The notes beneath the pieces were generated by a model. It was not told the origin of the DNA and did no database searches. It was given only the letters and a program-made list of their open reading frames with translations. A program made the position numbers and the translations under genes. From a virus, in the IMG/VR virus record IMGVR_UViG_3300024520_000140, positions 1 through 44,534 of that record: 44,534 nt of DNA; one strand, 5' to 3'. This document shows positions 5,636 to 11,716 of the stretch, piece by piece (within the stretch, counting starts at the first letter, position 1; every line of letters begins with the position of its first letter).

Positions 5636-6175
5636 GCGGTGTGTGTCTCGTAACGGGGACGGCCCTGATTGTGGTTAGTCGGCCAGATTCTTGTAAAAAT
5701 CCAGAACACGTGCTCTGGACATATCCCTTGTGGTTTCCTTGAAACTCTTGAGCATTGGGCCAGCCCCTTGTCTTTCATGGTCACGGAGAATCTCTGAGAT
5801 TGCCTTGACCATTGTAGGGGAGTGCCCTGGTTTGGGGTTTAGGTGCGTGAGAATCCACTTCTGCTTCAAGTGGACATCCGCTGGGGTATCACACAGCGTC
5901 TTGAAATTGGTTTCCATGCTATCGCCAATTCCCTTTAGCCAATCACCAAAACTGGCATACTTTCCTTGGAGTTTCTCTTTCCAGAGTCGGTGACAAGCAT
6001 ATACAGCGGATTCTTCGGGATTCTTAAGTAACAAGAACATTTCGCATAATGCCAATTGAGCGGCTTCAGCGATTTGCTTGCTTGTTACTTCCGGTTTCGT
6101 CTCGGTCGTGGTCGTGGTCATAGTTTTCTCCATTGTAAGAAACTAGGACCGTCCCAATTACGAGACACACACCGC
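5636..6175. repeat. Long-range inverted repeat C enclosing the 148-aa gene
   Basis: The arms 5636-5666 and 6145-6175 (31 nt each, shared start GCGGTGTGTGTCTCGTAA) match at 28 of 31 positions. Two of three mismatches are G-U pairs in the leftward transcript, none in the other. The arms lie 8 bases past the stop codon and 23 bases before the start codon of the gene they enclose. No target-site duplication or transposase is associated. Confidence 0.7.
5675..6121 (-). CDS. Hypothetical helical protein enclosed by inverted repeat C
   Basis: A 148-aa protein starting MTTTTTETKPEV, a Thr-rich flexible N-terminus followed by almost entirely helical sequence (QIAEAAQLALCEMFLLL, then HRLWKEKLQGKYASFGDWLK, then SRARVLDFYKNLAD at the end). 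No catalytic motif is visible and the family is not recognised. I chose the ATG at 6121 because GGAG (6128-6131) is correctly placed for it; an in-frame ATG at 6133 overlaps that site. Its messenger is expected to be bracketed by the 31-nt arms, implying special processing or stability. Confidence 0.7.
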   Translation of the reverse strand: MTTTTTETKPEVTSKQIAEAAQLALCEMFLLLKNPEESAVYACHRLWKEKLQGKYASFGDWLKGIGDSMETNFKTLCDTPADVHLKQKWILTHLNPKPGHSPTMVKAISEILRDHERQGAGPMLKSFKETTRDMSRARVLDFYKNLAD

Positions 6176-6971
6176 GTTGTATCGTCGTAGGACCGGGTTG
6201 TACCGGTATCGTACGGATACAGCTTGCTCTTAGATCGGCTACTCGACAGACGGAGAGCTTGCACCGTCAACGCTCAGACATGGACCGGCCAACTACCCGG
6301 AATGCCTTGCACGCGAGCCTTGCACGTATCGACACTTACGTACCGTTTACCTAGCTTAATTGTAGGCCGTCAGTTATCTAGGCGATGGCGAGCCATCGCA
6401 TTATGCAATCGTACCTTTACACGTCCTTTACCGTAGGTCGGCATACACCGTATCTGCTTGTGCAGATAACTTCGGACGCATTCCTGTACCAGCTCGCCAT
6501 TGACGCGGTATTTCCGCACCACTAAAATAGCTTGGTACTGACCGCTTTTCTTCAATTCCGTAAAGTGCTTATCAGCCGCACTTGCGGACGTGAATACTCT
6601 GCGATTCAATGGCCGTCGTGAGTATGCCGACACGCATAGCGTGTCGCTCATCGCATATATTCTCCGGTAACTATCTTAAACCGCCACAATGGCGGATTGT
6701 CCACAATAGCGGGCATTATTGGTCTGGTAGCGTATCAGCCTTAGCCTTAGCCGTATCGCCACTTGCAACCCGCCCGCCTTTGGGTGGCTAATGGTAACAT
6801 CATACGTGGCACCGATTCGGATTCACACCACGCATGGCCATGCCATGCCCCTTTAATTTTTTTGACTGCCGAGCGAAGCCGGTTTCAACCGGTTGTTCGC
6901 TCCGTCGAGATACACCTTGCACTTGGCGTGCCAACCGATGTAATCGAGCCTAAAAGACCTTTAAACCGCGA
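6176..6971. other. Hairpin-rich tract left of the iteron region
   Basis: This stretch holds one doubtful gene (6370-6651) and a striking number of perfect short hairpins: 6382-6399 (8 bp), 6451-6468 (7 bp), 6628-6646 (8 bp), 6681-6695 (6 bp) and 6696-6707 (5 bp). There is also a compound stem at 6871-6902 with GAGCGAA/TTCGCTC outside and CCGGTT/AACCGG inside. A 12-bp palindrome GCATGGCCATGC lies near 6833. None is followed by a T run that would make a classic terminator. Confidence 0.5.
6370..6651 (-). CDS. Possible basic 93-aa protein
   Basis: An ATG at 6651 with GGAG 10 bases upstream opens a frame starting MSDTLCVSAYSRRPLNR, with a plausible core (ASAADKHFTELKKSGQYQAI then VVRKYRVNGELVQEC). 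The core reads like a small alpha/beta phage protein. Against it, several perfect hairpins fall inside the frame (6382-6399, 6451-6468, 6628-6646) and the ending is very basic. It would be the first gene of the leftward unit. I regard it as possible but unproven. Confidence 0.35.
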   Translation of the reverse strand: MSDTLCVSAYSRRPLNRRVFTSASAADKHFTELKKSGQYQAILVVRKYRVNGELVQECVRSYLHKQIRCMPTYGKGRVKVRLHNAMARHRLDN

Positions 6972-7065
6972 TATTATCGGACGTTGAGAGTGTACGATTA
7001 TCAAACAGGGTCACGTCCGATAATATCGACGATTCAAAGGCTATATCCATTTATTATCGGACCTG

Positions 7066-7216
7066 TGGGTCATATCACGCTATCAACTGGGTCATATCAC
7101 ACAACGTCCATATAAGTTTGTTAGTTATCGGACGCATCCTCGATTCAAGCCAATCAAGTACGTTATTATCGGACCATGATCATAGTCCGATAATATCTGT
7201 AGCGTGATATGACCCA
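7066..7216. repeat. Second repeat family TGGGTCATATCAC, three copies
   Basis: Exact copies are at 7066-7078(+), 7088-7100(+) and 7204-7216(-). The first and third share 16 bases (TGGGTCATATCACGCT, 7066-7081 and 7201-7216 inverted). They are interleaved with the TTATCGGAC sites, so two different proteins may bind this region. Confidence 0.7.
7164..7195. promoter_or_regulatory. 32-bp near-perfect palindrome built from two iterons
   Basis: TATTATCGGAC (7164-7174) and its exact reverse complement (7185-7195) flank CATGATCATA, itself palindromic at its core. The whole is symmetrical except for one pair. It is a strong candidate for the highest-affinity binding site or the duplex-opening core of the region. 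Confidence 0.65.
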
Positions 7217-7256
7217 ATTCAATTTAGCTTTAATTGCTGGGCGAAAGATTATATAC

Positions 7257-7285
7257 TTGACAAATTAGTGTTTATGGTGTATACT
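7257..7285 (+). promoter_or_regulatory. Strong sigma70-type promoter for the rightward (virion) unit
   Basis: TTGACA (7257-7262), a 17-base spacer and TATACT (7280-7285) make a near-consensus promoter followed by an AT-rich start region. It is the best promoter match I find in the window and points toward the packaging and virion genes, whose first start codon is at 7753. Confidence 0.75.
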
Positions 7286-7678
7286 ATATATATACAGTGA
7301 TTGCCTGGAGGTCTTGGCAATTAACAATTGTAAATTATCCATAAAGGCTAAAAGTCTGTCTATACAGATAAAAAGCGCTTTTTTTACTATTAACACGATA
7401 ATATAGTATTGATATGATAATGTTCGGATGCGATACGCTATGGTTATCGGACGTTGCCGACCGGCGACCGGTCAGTAGGTCCGATAACCTATGGTCCGAT
7501 AACCATTGACCGGTCGGCGTGGTCCGTTAACCATGCGGCGACCCATGCCTTGGGACTCCGAACGTGCTCATGGGTATATATACCAGGGGATCGGAATCGA
7601 CGCTATTTCTACCGACCGGTCACCATTGACCATTTAGGAGTCCCATTAGGGATTTTTAAGGATTTTAAAATAGACGCC
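7286..7678 (+). other. Long untranslated leader of the rightward unit
   Basis: About 470 bases separate the promoter from the first gene. The leader has ATTGCC-10-GGCAAT overlapping a CAATT/AATTG hairpin (7300-7330), CTGT-4-ACAG near 7360, and the loopless palindrome AAAAAGCGCTTTTT (7370-7383) followed by two more T. It also has three TTATCGGAC sites and three GACCGGTC sites. Overlapping hairpins near the start could be an attenuator. No open frame here looks coding. Confidence 0.45.
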
Positions 7679-7723
7679 GCCGACCGGTGACCATCCTCCG
7701 TTACCCCCTCCTGGTCACCGGTC
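7466..7723. repeat. GACCGGTC palindrome cluster
   Basis: Exact GACCGGTC occurs at 7466-7473, 7508-7515 and 7614-7621, and variants GACCGGTG (7682-7689) and CACCGGTC (7716-7723) form the hairpin before the first late gene. Exact copies also occur at 4266, 36724, 40830, 41296 and 41841 inside genes. The density in this leader is far above expectation. Confidence 0.6.
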
Positions 7724-7726
7724 GGC
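7679..7726. promoter_or_regulatory. Perfect 15-bp hairpin before the first late gene
   Basis: GCCGACCGGTGACCA (7679-7693) and its exact reverse complement (7712-7726) flank an 18-base pyrimidine-rich loop. It ends 26 bases before the start codon at 7753. No T run follows, so it is not a classic terminator. It could block ribosome access, bind an antiterminator or stabilise the message. Confidence 0.65.
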
Positions 7727-7752
7727 AAACTTAGTAACTGTGTGAAACCTCG

Positions 7753-8274
7753 ATGATTATAACAGGTTGTTGTCGATCAGGGACTACTTCAGTTGCAAAC
7801 GCCCTCAGACTGCTGCATGAAGTACAATTTACGCCATACAGAGATTGGCATAATCTCAGTGAGCTCCATCAGAAGCTCCGTGGAGAAGTCAGCCATATAG
7901 CAGCACCATTCGCTGAGACACTTTTGAATGATTGGAATGTAAGTGTAGTACACTTAATTAGACACCCGATAAAAGTTATAAATTCTCTCATTGGGATTGA
8001 TTTCTGGAACACTAATCACCACAGATTACACAGAGCATTTATAGAGAAATTCACCGATATCCCTACTAATCTTGATCCCATAGAAAAGTCTATGGAATAC
8101 TGGTACCAGTGGAATAAAAAACTTTCTGATTTAAAACTCACACGTATACGTGTGGAGGATATTGTTAACCTCCCCCGATTGAATGGTTCACGGCGAGCTA
8201 CCATCCCTACATGGGATGAGTTGCCTAACAACCATAATATTCGTATCCTTGCGGAACAATACGGCTATGAGTAA
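7753..8274 (+). CDS. Sulfotransferase-like (PAPS-type P-loop) protein
   Basis: A 173-aa protein starting MIITGCCRSGTTSVANAL. This matches the 5'-phosphosulfate loop of the sulfotransferase superfamily (G-x-x-RSGTT). A second motif VHLIRHPIKVINSL (about 66-79) supplies the Arg and Ser (R70, S78) of the 3'-phosphate-binding segment. It is shorter than typical sulfotransferases (250-300 aa), so it is a minimal or degenerate form. It could transfer sulfate from PAPS to a glycan or small molecule, or be a repurposed P-loop protein. It is the first gene of the virion unit, with an in-frame stop at 7735 and no clear ribosome site. Its stop codon overlaps the next gene. Confidence 0.65.
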   Translation: MIITGCCRSGTTSVANALRLLHEVQFTPYRDWHNLSELHQKLRGEVSHIAAPFAETLLNDWNVSVVHLIRHPIKVINSLIGIDFWNTNHHRLHRAFIEKFTDIPTNLDPIEKSMEYWYQWNKKLSDLKLTRIRVEDIVNLPRLNGSRRATIPTWDELPNNHNIRILAEQYGYE

Positions 8275-8683
8275 TATACTACCCCGTGATTCTAAGGTAA
8301 CCTCTGACCAACAGTCTTACAGGACTGTGGCCGATTTTAATCTTGTACGAAAATTAATGCAGGAGAATGCTCTATATGAGATTCCCCAACACCTGAGAGA
8401 AACTTTAATTGAACAGTCTGGTACTGTACTCCAGTCAACCAAGAGCACTGACGCCGAAAAGTTATCGGCAGCCAAACTCCTATTAGAAGCCGACAAGCGT
8501 AATATTGATCTGATTAAAACTATAATCCCTAAAAAGGTGGAGCACTTCAATGCCAGAGACGCCACCGATGCCGAACTCGTTGAAATCATCCAAGACGCCC
8601 AAGGACGACTTAGCATACCTGACAACGGAGGAACTTTGGCAGGAACTGGCCAAACGGTTTCAAACTGCGGTTCTGATCTATGA
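8267..8683 (+). CDS. Putative terminase small subunit
   Basis: A 138-aa protein from the ATG at 8267 (MSNILPRDSKVTSDQQSY), overlapping the end of the sulfotransferase-like gene by 8 bases. The central region (LRETLIEQSGTVLQSTKS then AEKLSAAKLLLEADKRNIDL) is helical and ends with a DATDAELVEIIQDAQ segment. Position shortly before the large terminase, size and helical make-up fit a small terminase subunit, which recognises phage DNA. I cannot see a clear helix-turn-helix, so the call rests mostly on context. Its last 134 bases are also used by the next gene in another frame. Confidence 0.5.
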   Translation: MSNILPRDSKVTSDQQSYRTVADFNLVRKLMQENALYEIPQHLRETLIEQSGTVLQSTKSTDAEKLSAAKLLLEADKRNIDLIKTIIPKKVEHFNARDATDAELVEIIQDAQGRLSIPDNGGTLAGTGQTVSNCGSDL

Positions 8684-8819
8684 GTCACCGGCTAAGATTC
8701 CTGGTCAGATATGTTCAGATGTTAAATGGAATTGTGGACAAGCTGCATTTATAGGACTCCTAGCCTGGGCACAGAAACACGCTGATTTAGTTTTTAAAGA
8801 TATCTATGACGCAGACTAG
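8550..8819 (+). CDS. Small phage protein with YLTTEELWQEL motif
   Basis: An 89-aa frame from the ATG at 8550. The likely conserved part is AYLTTEELWQELAKRFQTA (from about residue 22) plus the segment after it (VLIYESPAKI, then GQAAFIGLLAWAQKHADL). From memory, many phages encode small proteins opening with LSTEEL--E-, then a strand and a GL--WA helix; the function is unknown. The first 45 residues lie over the end of the preceding gene, so a later start is possible. The rest does not overlap and looks genuinely coding. Confidence 0.6.
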   Translation: MPETPPMPNSLKSSKTPKDDLAYLTTEELWQELAKRFQTAVLIYESPAKIPGQICSDVKWNCGQAAFIGLLAWAQKHADLVFKDIYDAD

Positions 8820-8830
8820 AAGGAGTGACA

Positions 8831-9109
8831 ATGGCTAAGAAAAAAGTTGACCATGTAAAGGCTAATGCTAAAAGACAGATAGCCTCTGATAAAAAAGTGG
8901 TTGCACATGCGAATAGGTTTATAAAAGAATTGGGAAAAGTAAAAACTGATACTACTAAGGGACGACAAATAAATATTAAATTTTGGGGGCCGGTTATACA
9001 TGCAACAGCCGCAGGTAAGGATGCAGCTTTGAAGCGTATAGCCAAACACGAAAAAACTCTTAACCCTAAACCTAAGAAGAAACCCGGTAAGCCTAGAAAA
9101 TCTGTATGA
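8831..9109 (+). CDS. Lys-rich basic 92-aa protein
   Basis: Starting MAKKKVDHVKANAKRQIAS and ending KPKKKPGKPRKSV, this is a strongly basic protein with a helical middle. AAGGAG is placed 5 bases before the ATG at 8831; an in-frame GTG at 8825 lies within that site and is rejected. Its stop overlaps the terminase start (ATGA). The basic Pro/Lys tail suggests nucleic acid binding, perhaps during packaging or in the capsid, but nothing more specific can be read from it. Confidence 0.65.
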   Translation: MAKKKVDHVKANAKRQIASDKKVVAHANRFIKELGKVKTDTTKGRQINIKFWGPVIHATAAGKDAALKRIAKHEKTLNPKPKKKPGKPRKSV

Positions 9110-10605
9110 CGCAGACTAACAGCCAAGTACTAGAGTGTATCGACGAACTCACCAGACGTTCGCAGGCCCCTATACGCACATATGAACCGGGAGATACAAA
9201 TGCTTGGAATCAGAAAGCTTTCCATACCAGTCGAGCCAGATATAGATTGTTATTCGGAGGGAACCGATCCGGAAAATCCTTCGCAAATGCTGCTGAGGTT
9301 TCCTATTGGGCCACCGGAGAACATCCCTACCGACCCGTTAATAGTGTCCCAAATGAAATCTGGATTATATCCGTTGAGTACACCACCTTGGTTAAAGGAG
9401 TTTATAAACACCTGCTCAACCTGATACCTGACTGGCAAATGAAAACTCTTGGTCCCAATGTACCGGGGCATAGGTTACCATCTTTTATTGAACTTAAAAA
9501 TGGGAGTCTTATAGTATTTAAATCCGCGAAAGGTGGTGACGCAAGGCAGAAATTTCAAGCAGCGGCAGTCGATCTAATAGTCATCGATGAAGAAATCGAC
9601 GAGACGGCAATTGAAGAATTGGAGATGAGAACTCTCGATACTGGTGGATCATTCACCGTGTCGGCTACGTTGGTGGAATCATACGATTGGATATTAGAAT
9701 GGCAAGACAGAGCGGAGAGCGACGATCCAGATTACTTTATAACTCGCTTAGAAACAGAGATTAACCCCCATTTGCACCACGCAACTGTCCAGAAAGTAAA
9801 GGCTAAACTTTCTCTGGAGGAACAGGAGGTGCGTTTAAAGGGCCTCGCTCGCCGCTCTGTCGGACTTATATATGATTTTAAGGACAAACACATTGTCGAA
9901 GACTTTCCAATACCATATGATTGGCCGAGATGGGTGGGCCTCGACCCCGGCATCAGGACTTTCGGAATTCTCTGGATCACAGTTGGACCCGAAGGCGAAG
10001 CGTACATTTACCGGGAAGCTTATCTACAGAATATGCCGCTTTATGAAGTGGCTATGCTTGTTAAAGAATTAGAGGGATACAAACTTGACAAAGCTCTCAC
10101 GGAACAATTTGACCATTTTGTATGGGAAGAAACTGAACGTGCTGAACACATTGTCACTCGTATCATTGATGATAAGCGTGGTAGTCGTCTCATTACTGGC
10201 GATGAGGGTGTCCTGGACCAACTCTATAACCGCTACGGTATTGCTTGTATACCTGCTGATAAAACTAAGAGACCCGGTATTGAAGATGTACGATATTGGC
10301 TTGAACACGGACTGCGAGTGTTCCGTAGCTGCGAAAAGTTTATCTGGGAAATCAAACGATATCGAGTAAGAACCAACAGGGTAAAGAAGGATAGTAATGA
10401 ACCTATAGATGAGCCGATGAAGAAGGACGACCATTTAATGGACTGTATTCGATATCTTGCAAGGGAGCAACCTAAATGGAATGATAGACTATCACTTCCC
10501 GTGACCATCCACCCTACGTTGGGTGGTAAAGATTCTATTGCAAGACAAATTAAAAAGCGAAAGGAGAGAGCTAGGGAACATGAGTTCCTAGGTTCACAAT
10601 TCTAA
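9106..10605 (+). CDS. terL: Terminase large subunit (packaging ATPase-nuclease)
   Basis: A 499-aa protein with the complete terminase pattern. Walker A is GGNRSGKS (51-58) and Walker B with catalytic Glu is LIVIDEE (157-163). The C-terminal RNase H-like nuclease has its first Asp in GLDPG (D280) and its last acidic pair in KKDDHLMDCIRYL (about 439-451). It docks on the portal, cuts concatemeric DNA and pumps it into the prohead using ATP. Its start overlaps the previous stop (ATGA) and its TAA overlaps the glycosyltransferase ATG (TAATG). Confidence 0.95.
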   Translation: MTQTNSQVLECIDELTRRSQAPIRTYEPGDTNAWNQKAFHTSRARYRLLFGGNRSGKSFANAAEVSYWATGEHPYRPVNSVPNEIWIISVEYTTLVKGVYKHLLNLIPDWQMKTLGPNVPGHRLPSFIELKNGSLIVFKSAKGGDARQKFQAAAVDLIVIDEEIDETAIEELEMRTLDTGGSFTVSATLVESYDWILEWQDRAESDDPDYFITRLETEINPHLHHATVQKVKAKLSLEEQEVRLKGLARRSVGLIYDFKDKHIVEDFPIPYDWPRWVGLDPGIRTFGILWITVGPEGEAYIYREAYLQNMPLYEVAMLVKELEGYKLDKALTEQFDHFVWEETERAEHIVTRIIDDKRGSRLITGDEGVLDQLYNRYGIACIPADKTKRPGIEDVRYWLEHGLRVFRSCEKFIWEIKRYRVRTNRVKKDSNEPIDEPMKKDDHLMDCIRYLAREQPKWNDRLSLPVTIHPTLGGKDSIARQIKKRKERAREHEFLGSQF

Positions 10606-11426
10606 TGGAACCGAAAATTGTTATAGGGGTAACTACACTCCAGTACTCAAAATGGATGGTAGATAGTTTATTAGATTTAACTAATACAGGACAATGGGCG
10701 GGTTGGGTTATACCAGAGTGTAGCCTACTACCACAATCTAGGAATGCTTGTATCAGAGAAGCTTATATAAAAGTACCTGATTTCACACACTTACTTTTCA
10801 TTGATGATGACATGTGTGATTTCAACGTAAACCATGTGGCGAAAATGTTACATGACGACCTTGATATAGTCTCTGCATTATGTACTAACCGTGGTAAACC
10901 TTTTAAGATAGTTTCATTTTTAAAAGATGACATAAGTGACAAGCAAGTTTTAGAAGCGATACAAACGGGCGAAGTAAAGGAATGCAATGCTTGTGGTATG
11001 GCATTTACACTTATTAAACGAGAAGTATTTGATAAGCTCAAAGAGGGGCCAGATGATAAACCGATTTGGTTTACTTTGGACCGAGATCCTAGAGAAACTT
11101 GGCCAGAAGAATGGAAAGAATTTGAAACAAGGAGTTTAAATGGAGACGTCTTTGACCGGGCGACTGTTAAAAGACTAATCTATAATGCCCAAGAGATGGG
11201 GCGTACTGCTCATATAGGGTCTGAGGCTTTAGGAGAAGACGTAGTTTTTTGTCGCAAGGCTCGTAGATTAGGTTTTAAATGTTGGACTGATTGCGGAGTT
11301 TCTGTTGGTCACATAGGATCAAATGTTTATGATTTTAGGTATGCTTTTATGGCAGCCGCTGCTGCTGTACCCGAAGAAACGAAACCCCTTAAACTTGTAG
11401 GAGTAGAAGATGATGACACTGTGTGA
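10605..11426 (+). CDS. Glycosyltransferase-like protein (GT-A fold, GT2-type)
   Basis: A 273-aa protein with a Rossmann-like start (PKIVIGVTTLQYSKWMVDSL). A DxD-type motif LFIDDDM (64-70) would bind metal and nucleotide-sugar. ACGMAFTLIKREVF (129-142) and a GEDVVFCRKARRLGF segment (210-224) with H236 behind it resemble the acceptor-side helix of GT2-type enzymes. Proteins of this look sit among packaging genes in other phages; substrates may be phage DNA, capsid or host surface. It ends in an acidic DDD tail. Its last 17 bases overlap a putative microprotein start. Confidence 0.8.
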   Translation: MEPKIVIGVTTLQYSKWMVDSLLDLTNTGQWAGWVIPECSLLPQSRNACIREAYIKVPDFTHLLFIDDDMCDFNVNHVAKMLHDDLDIVSALCTNRGKPFKIVSFLKDDISDKQVLEAIQTGEVKECNACGMAFTLIKREVFDKLKEGPDDKPIWFTLDRDPRETWPEEWKEFETRSLNGDVFDRATVKRLIYNAQEMGRTAHIGSEALGEDVVFCRKARRLGFKCWTDCGVSVGHIGSNVYDFRYAFMAAAAAVPEETKPLKLVGVEDDDTV

Positions 11427-11496
11427 ATTTATCCAAAATTTAATTGCCCCTTTTGAAGATTTGATTAAGCAAATTTTAGCAATCTTTGGTTTATAA
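11410..11496 (+). CDS. 28-aa amphipathic microprotein
   Basis: ATG ATG at 11410-11415 with AGGAG placed 6 bases upstream opens a 28-codon frame ending TAA at 11496. It starts MMTLCEFIQNLIAPFEDL and is strongly amphipathic and hydrophobic (LAPFEDL, QILAIFGL). It fills the gap between the glycosyltransferase and the next small gene, whose ATG (11498) follows with one base between. A membrane-active or complex-stabilising peptide is plausible. It is too short for composition to prove coding. Confidence 0.45.
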   Translation: MMTLCEFIQNLIAPFEDLIKQILAIFGL

Positions 11497-11497
11497 G

Positions 11498-11716
11498 ATG
11501 ACAGACCCGAATGAAATAATCGCGATGCTGGTTAAGCAGAACGAAGATCGGTACCAGGATTTAATGAAGATAACCGAGAAACTGTTCGGTCTGGTAGATG
11601 GTCATGCAAATATGTCTGCTCAATTGATGAGTCTGATGATGCCCGGTCCACCGACGCAGTCGGTGGACCCGCAGGACTACGAAGACCCGGCTATGTCCGG
11701 CGGAGTTAACGATTGA
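11498..11716 (+). CDS. 72-aa protein before the portal
   Basis: MTDPNEIIAMLVKQNEDRY begins a helical, probably coiled-coil segment to about residue 50, followed by a Pro/Asp-rich flexible tail (MMPGPPTQSVDPQDYEDPAM). It ends with a stop overlapping the portal start (TTGA). Small helical proteins upstream of the portal are common in podovirus-like phages; the function is unknown. I prefer the ATG at 11498 over an upstream TTG at 11486. Confidence 0.6.
   Translation: MTDPNEIIAMLVKQNEDRYQDLMKITEKLFGLVDGHANMSAQLMSLMMPGPPTQSVDPQDYEDPAMSGGVND

Larger units (their letters stand above)
6972..7530. repeat. Iteron cluster: nine exact TTATCGGAC sites
   Basis: Exact TTATCGGAC cores lie at 6974-6982(+), 7015-7023(-), 7054-7062(+), 7125-7133(+), 7166-7174(+), 7185-7193(-), 7444-7452(+), 7479-7487(-) and 7494-7502(-), with a one-mismatch copy at 7522-7530(-). 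Four of the first six carry an extra 5' TA. By chance a given 9-mer should occur less than once per genome of this size counting both strands. The mixed orientation in gene-free DNA between divergent units suggests a replication origin, a centromere-like site or a multi-site operator. Confidence 0.8.

Noticed and set aside
5636-6175. Insertion sequence with terminal inverted repeats
   Set aside because: The enclosed protein has no transposase or recombinase motif, there is no target duplication, and mismatches follow RNA pairing instead of end binding.
6224-6987. Rightward frames at 6224-6436 and 6763-6987
   Set aside because: They lack ribosome sites, cross hairpins and iteron-rich DNA, and have no protein-like pattern.
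7370-7385. Rho-independent terminator AAAAAGCGCTTTTTTT
   Set aside because: The stem is loopless and mostly A-T. It lies between a strong promoter and its genes, so a full terminator would silence them; at most it is a pause or regulated site.
6972-7530. CRISPR array
   Set aside because: Repeats are 9-11 bases, occur in both orientations and have irregular spacing.
7454-7690. Rightward frame in the late leader
   Set aside because: It is made of GACCGGTC and TTATCGGAC repeats, starts with TTG without a ribosome site and ends inside the hairpin.
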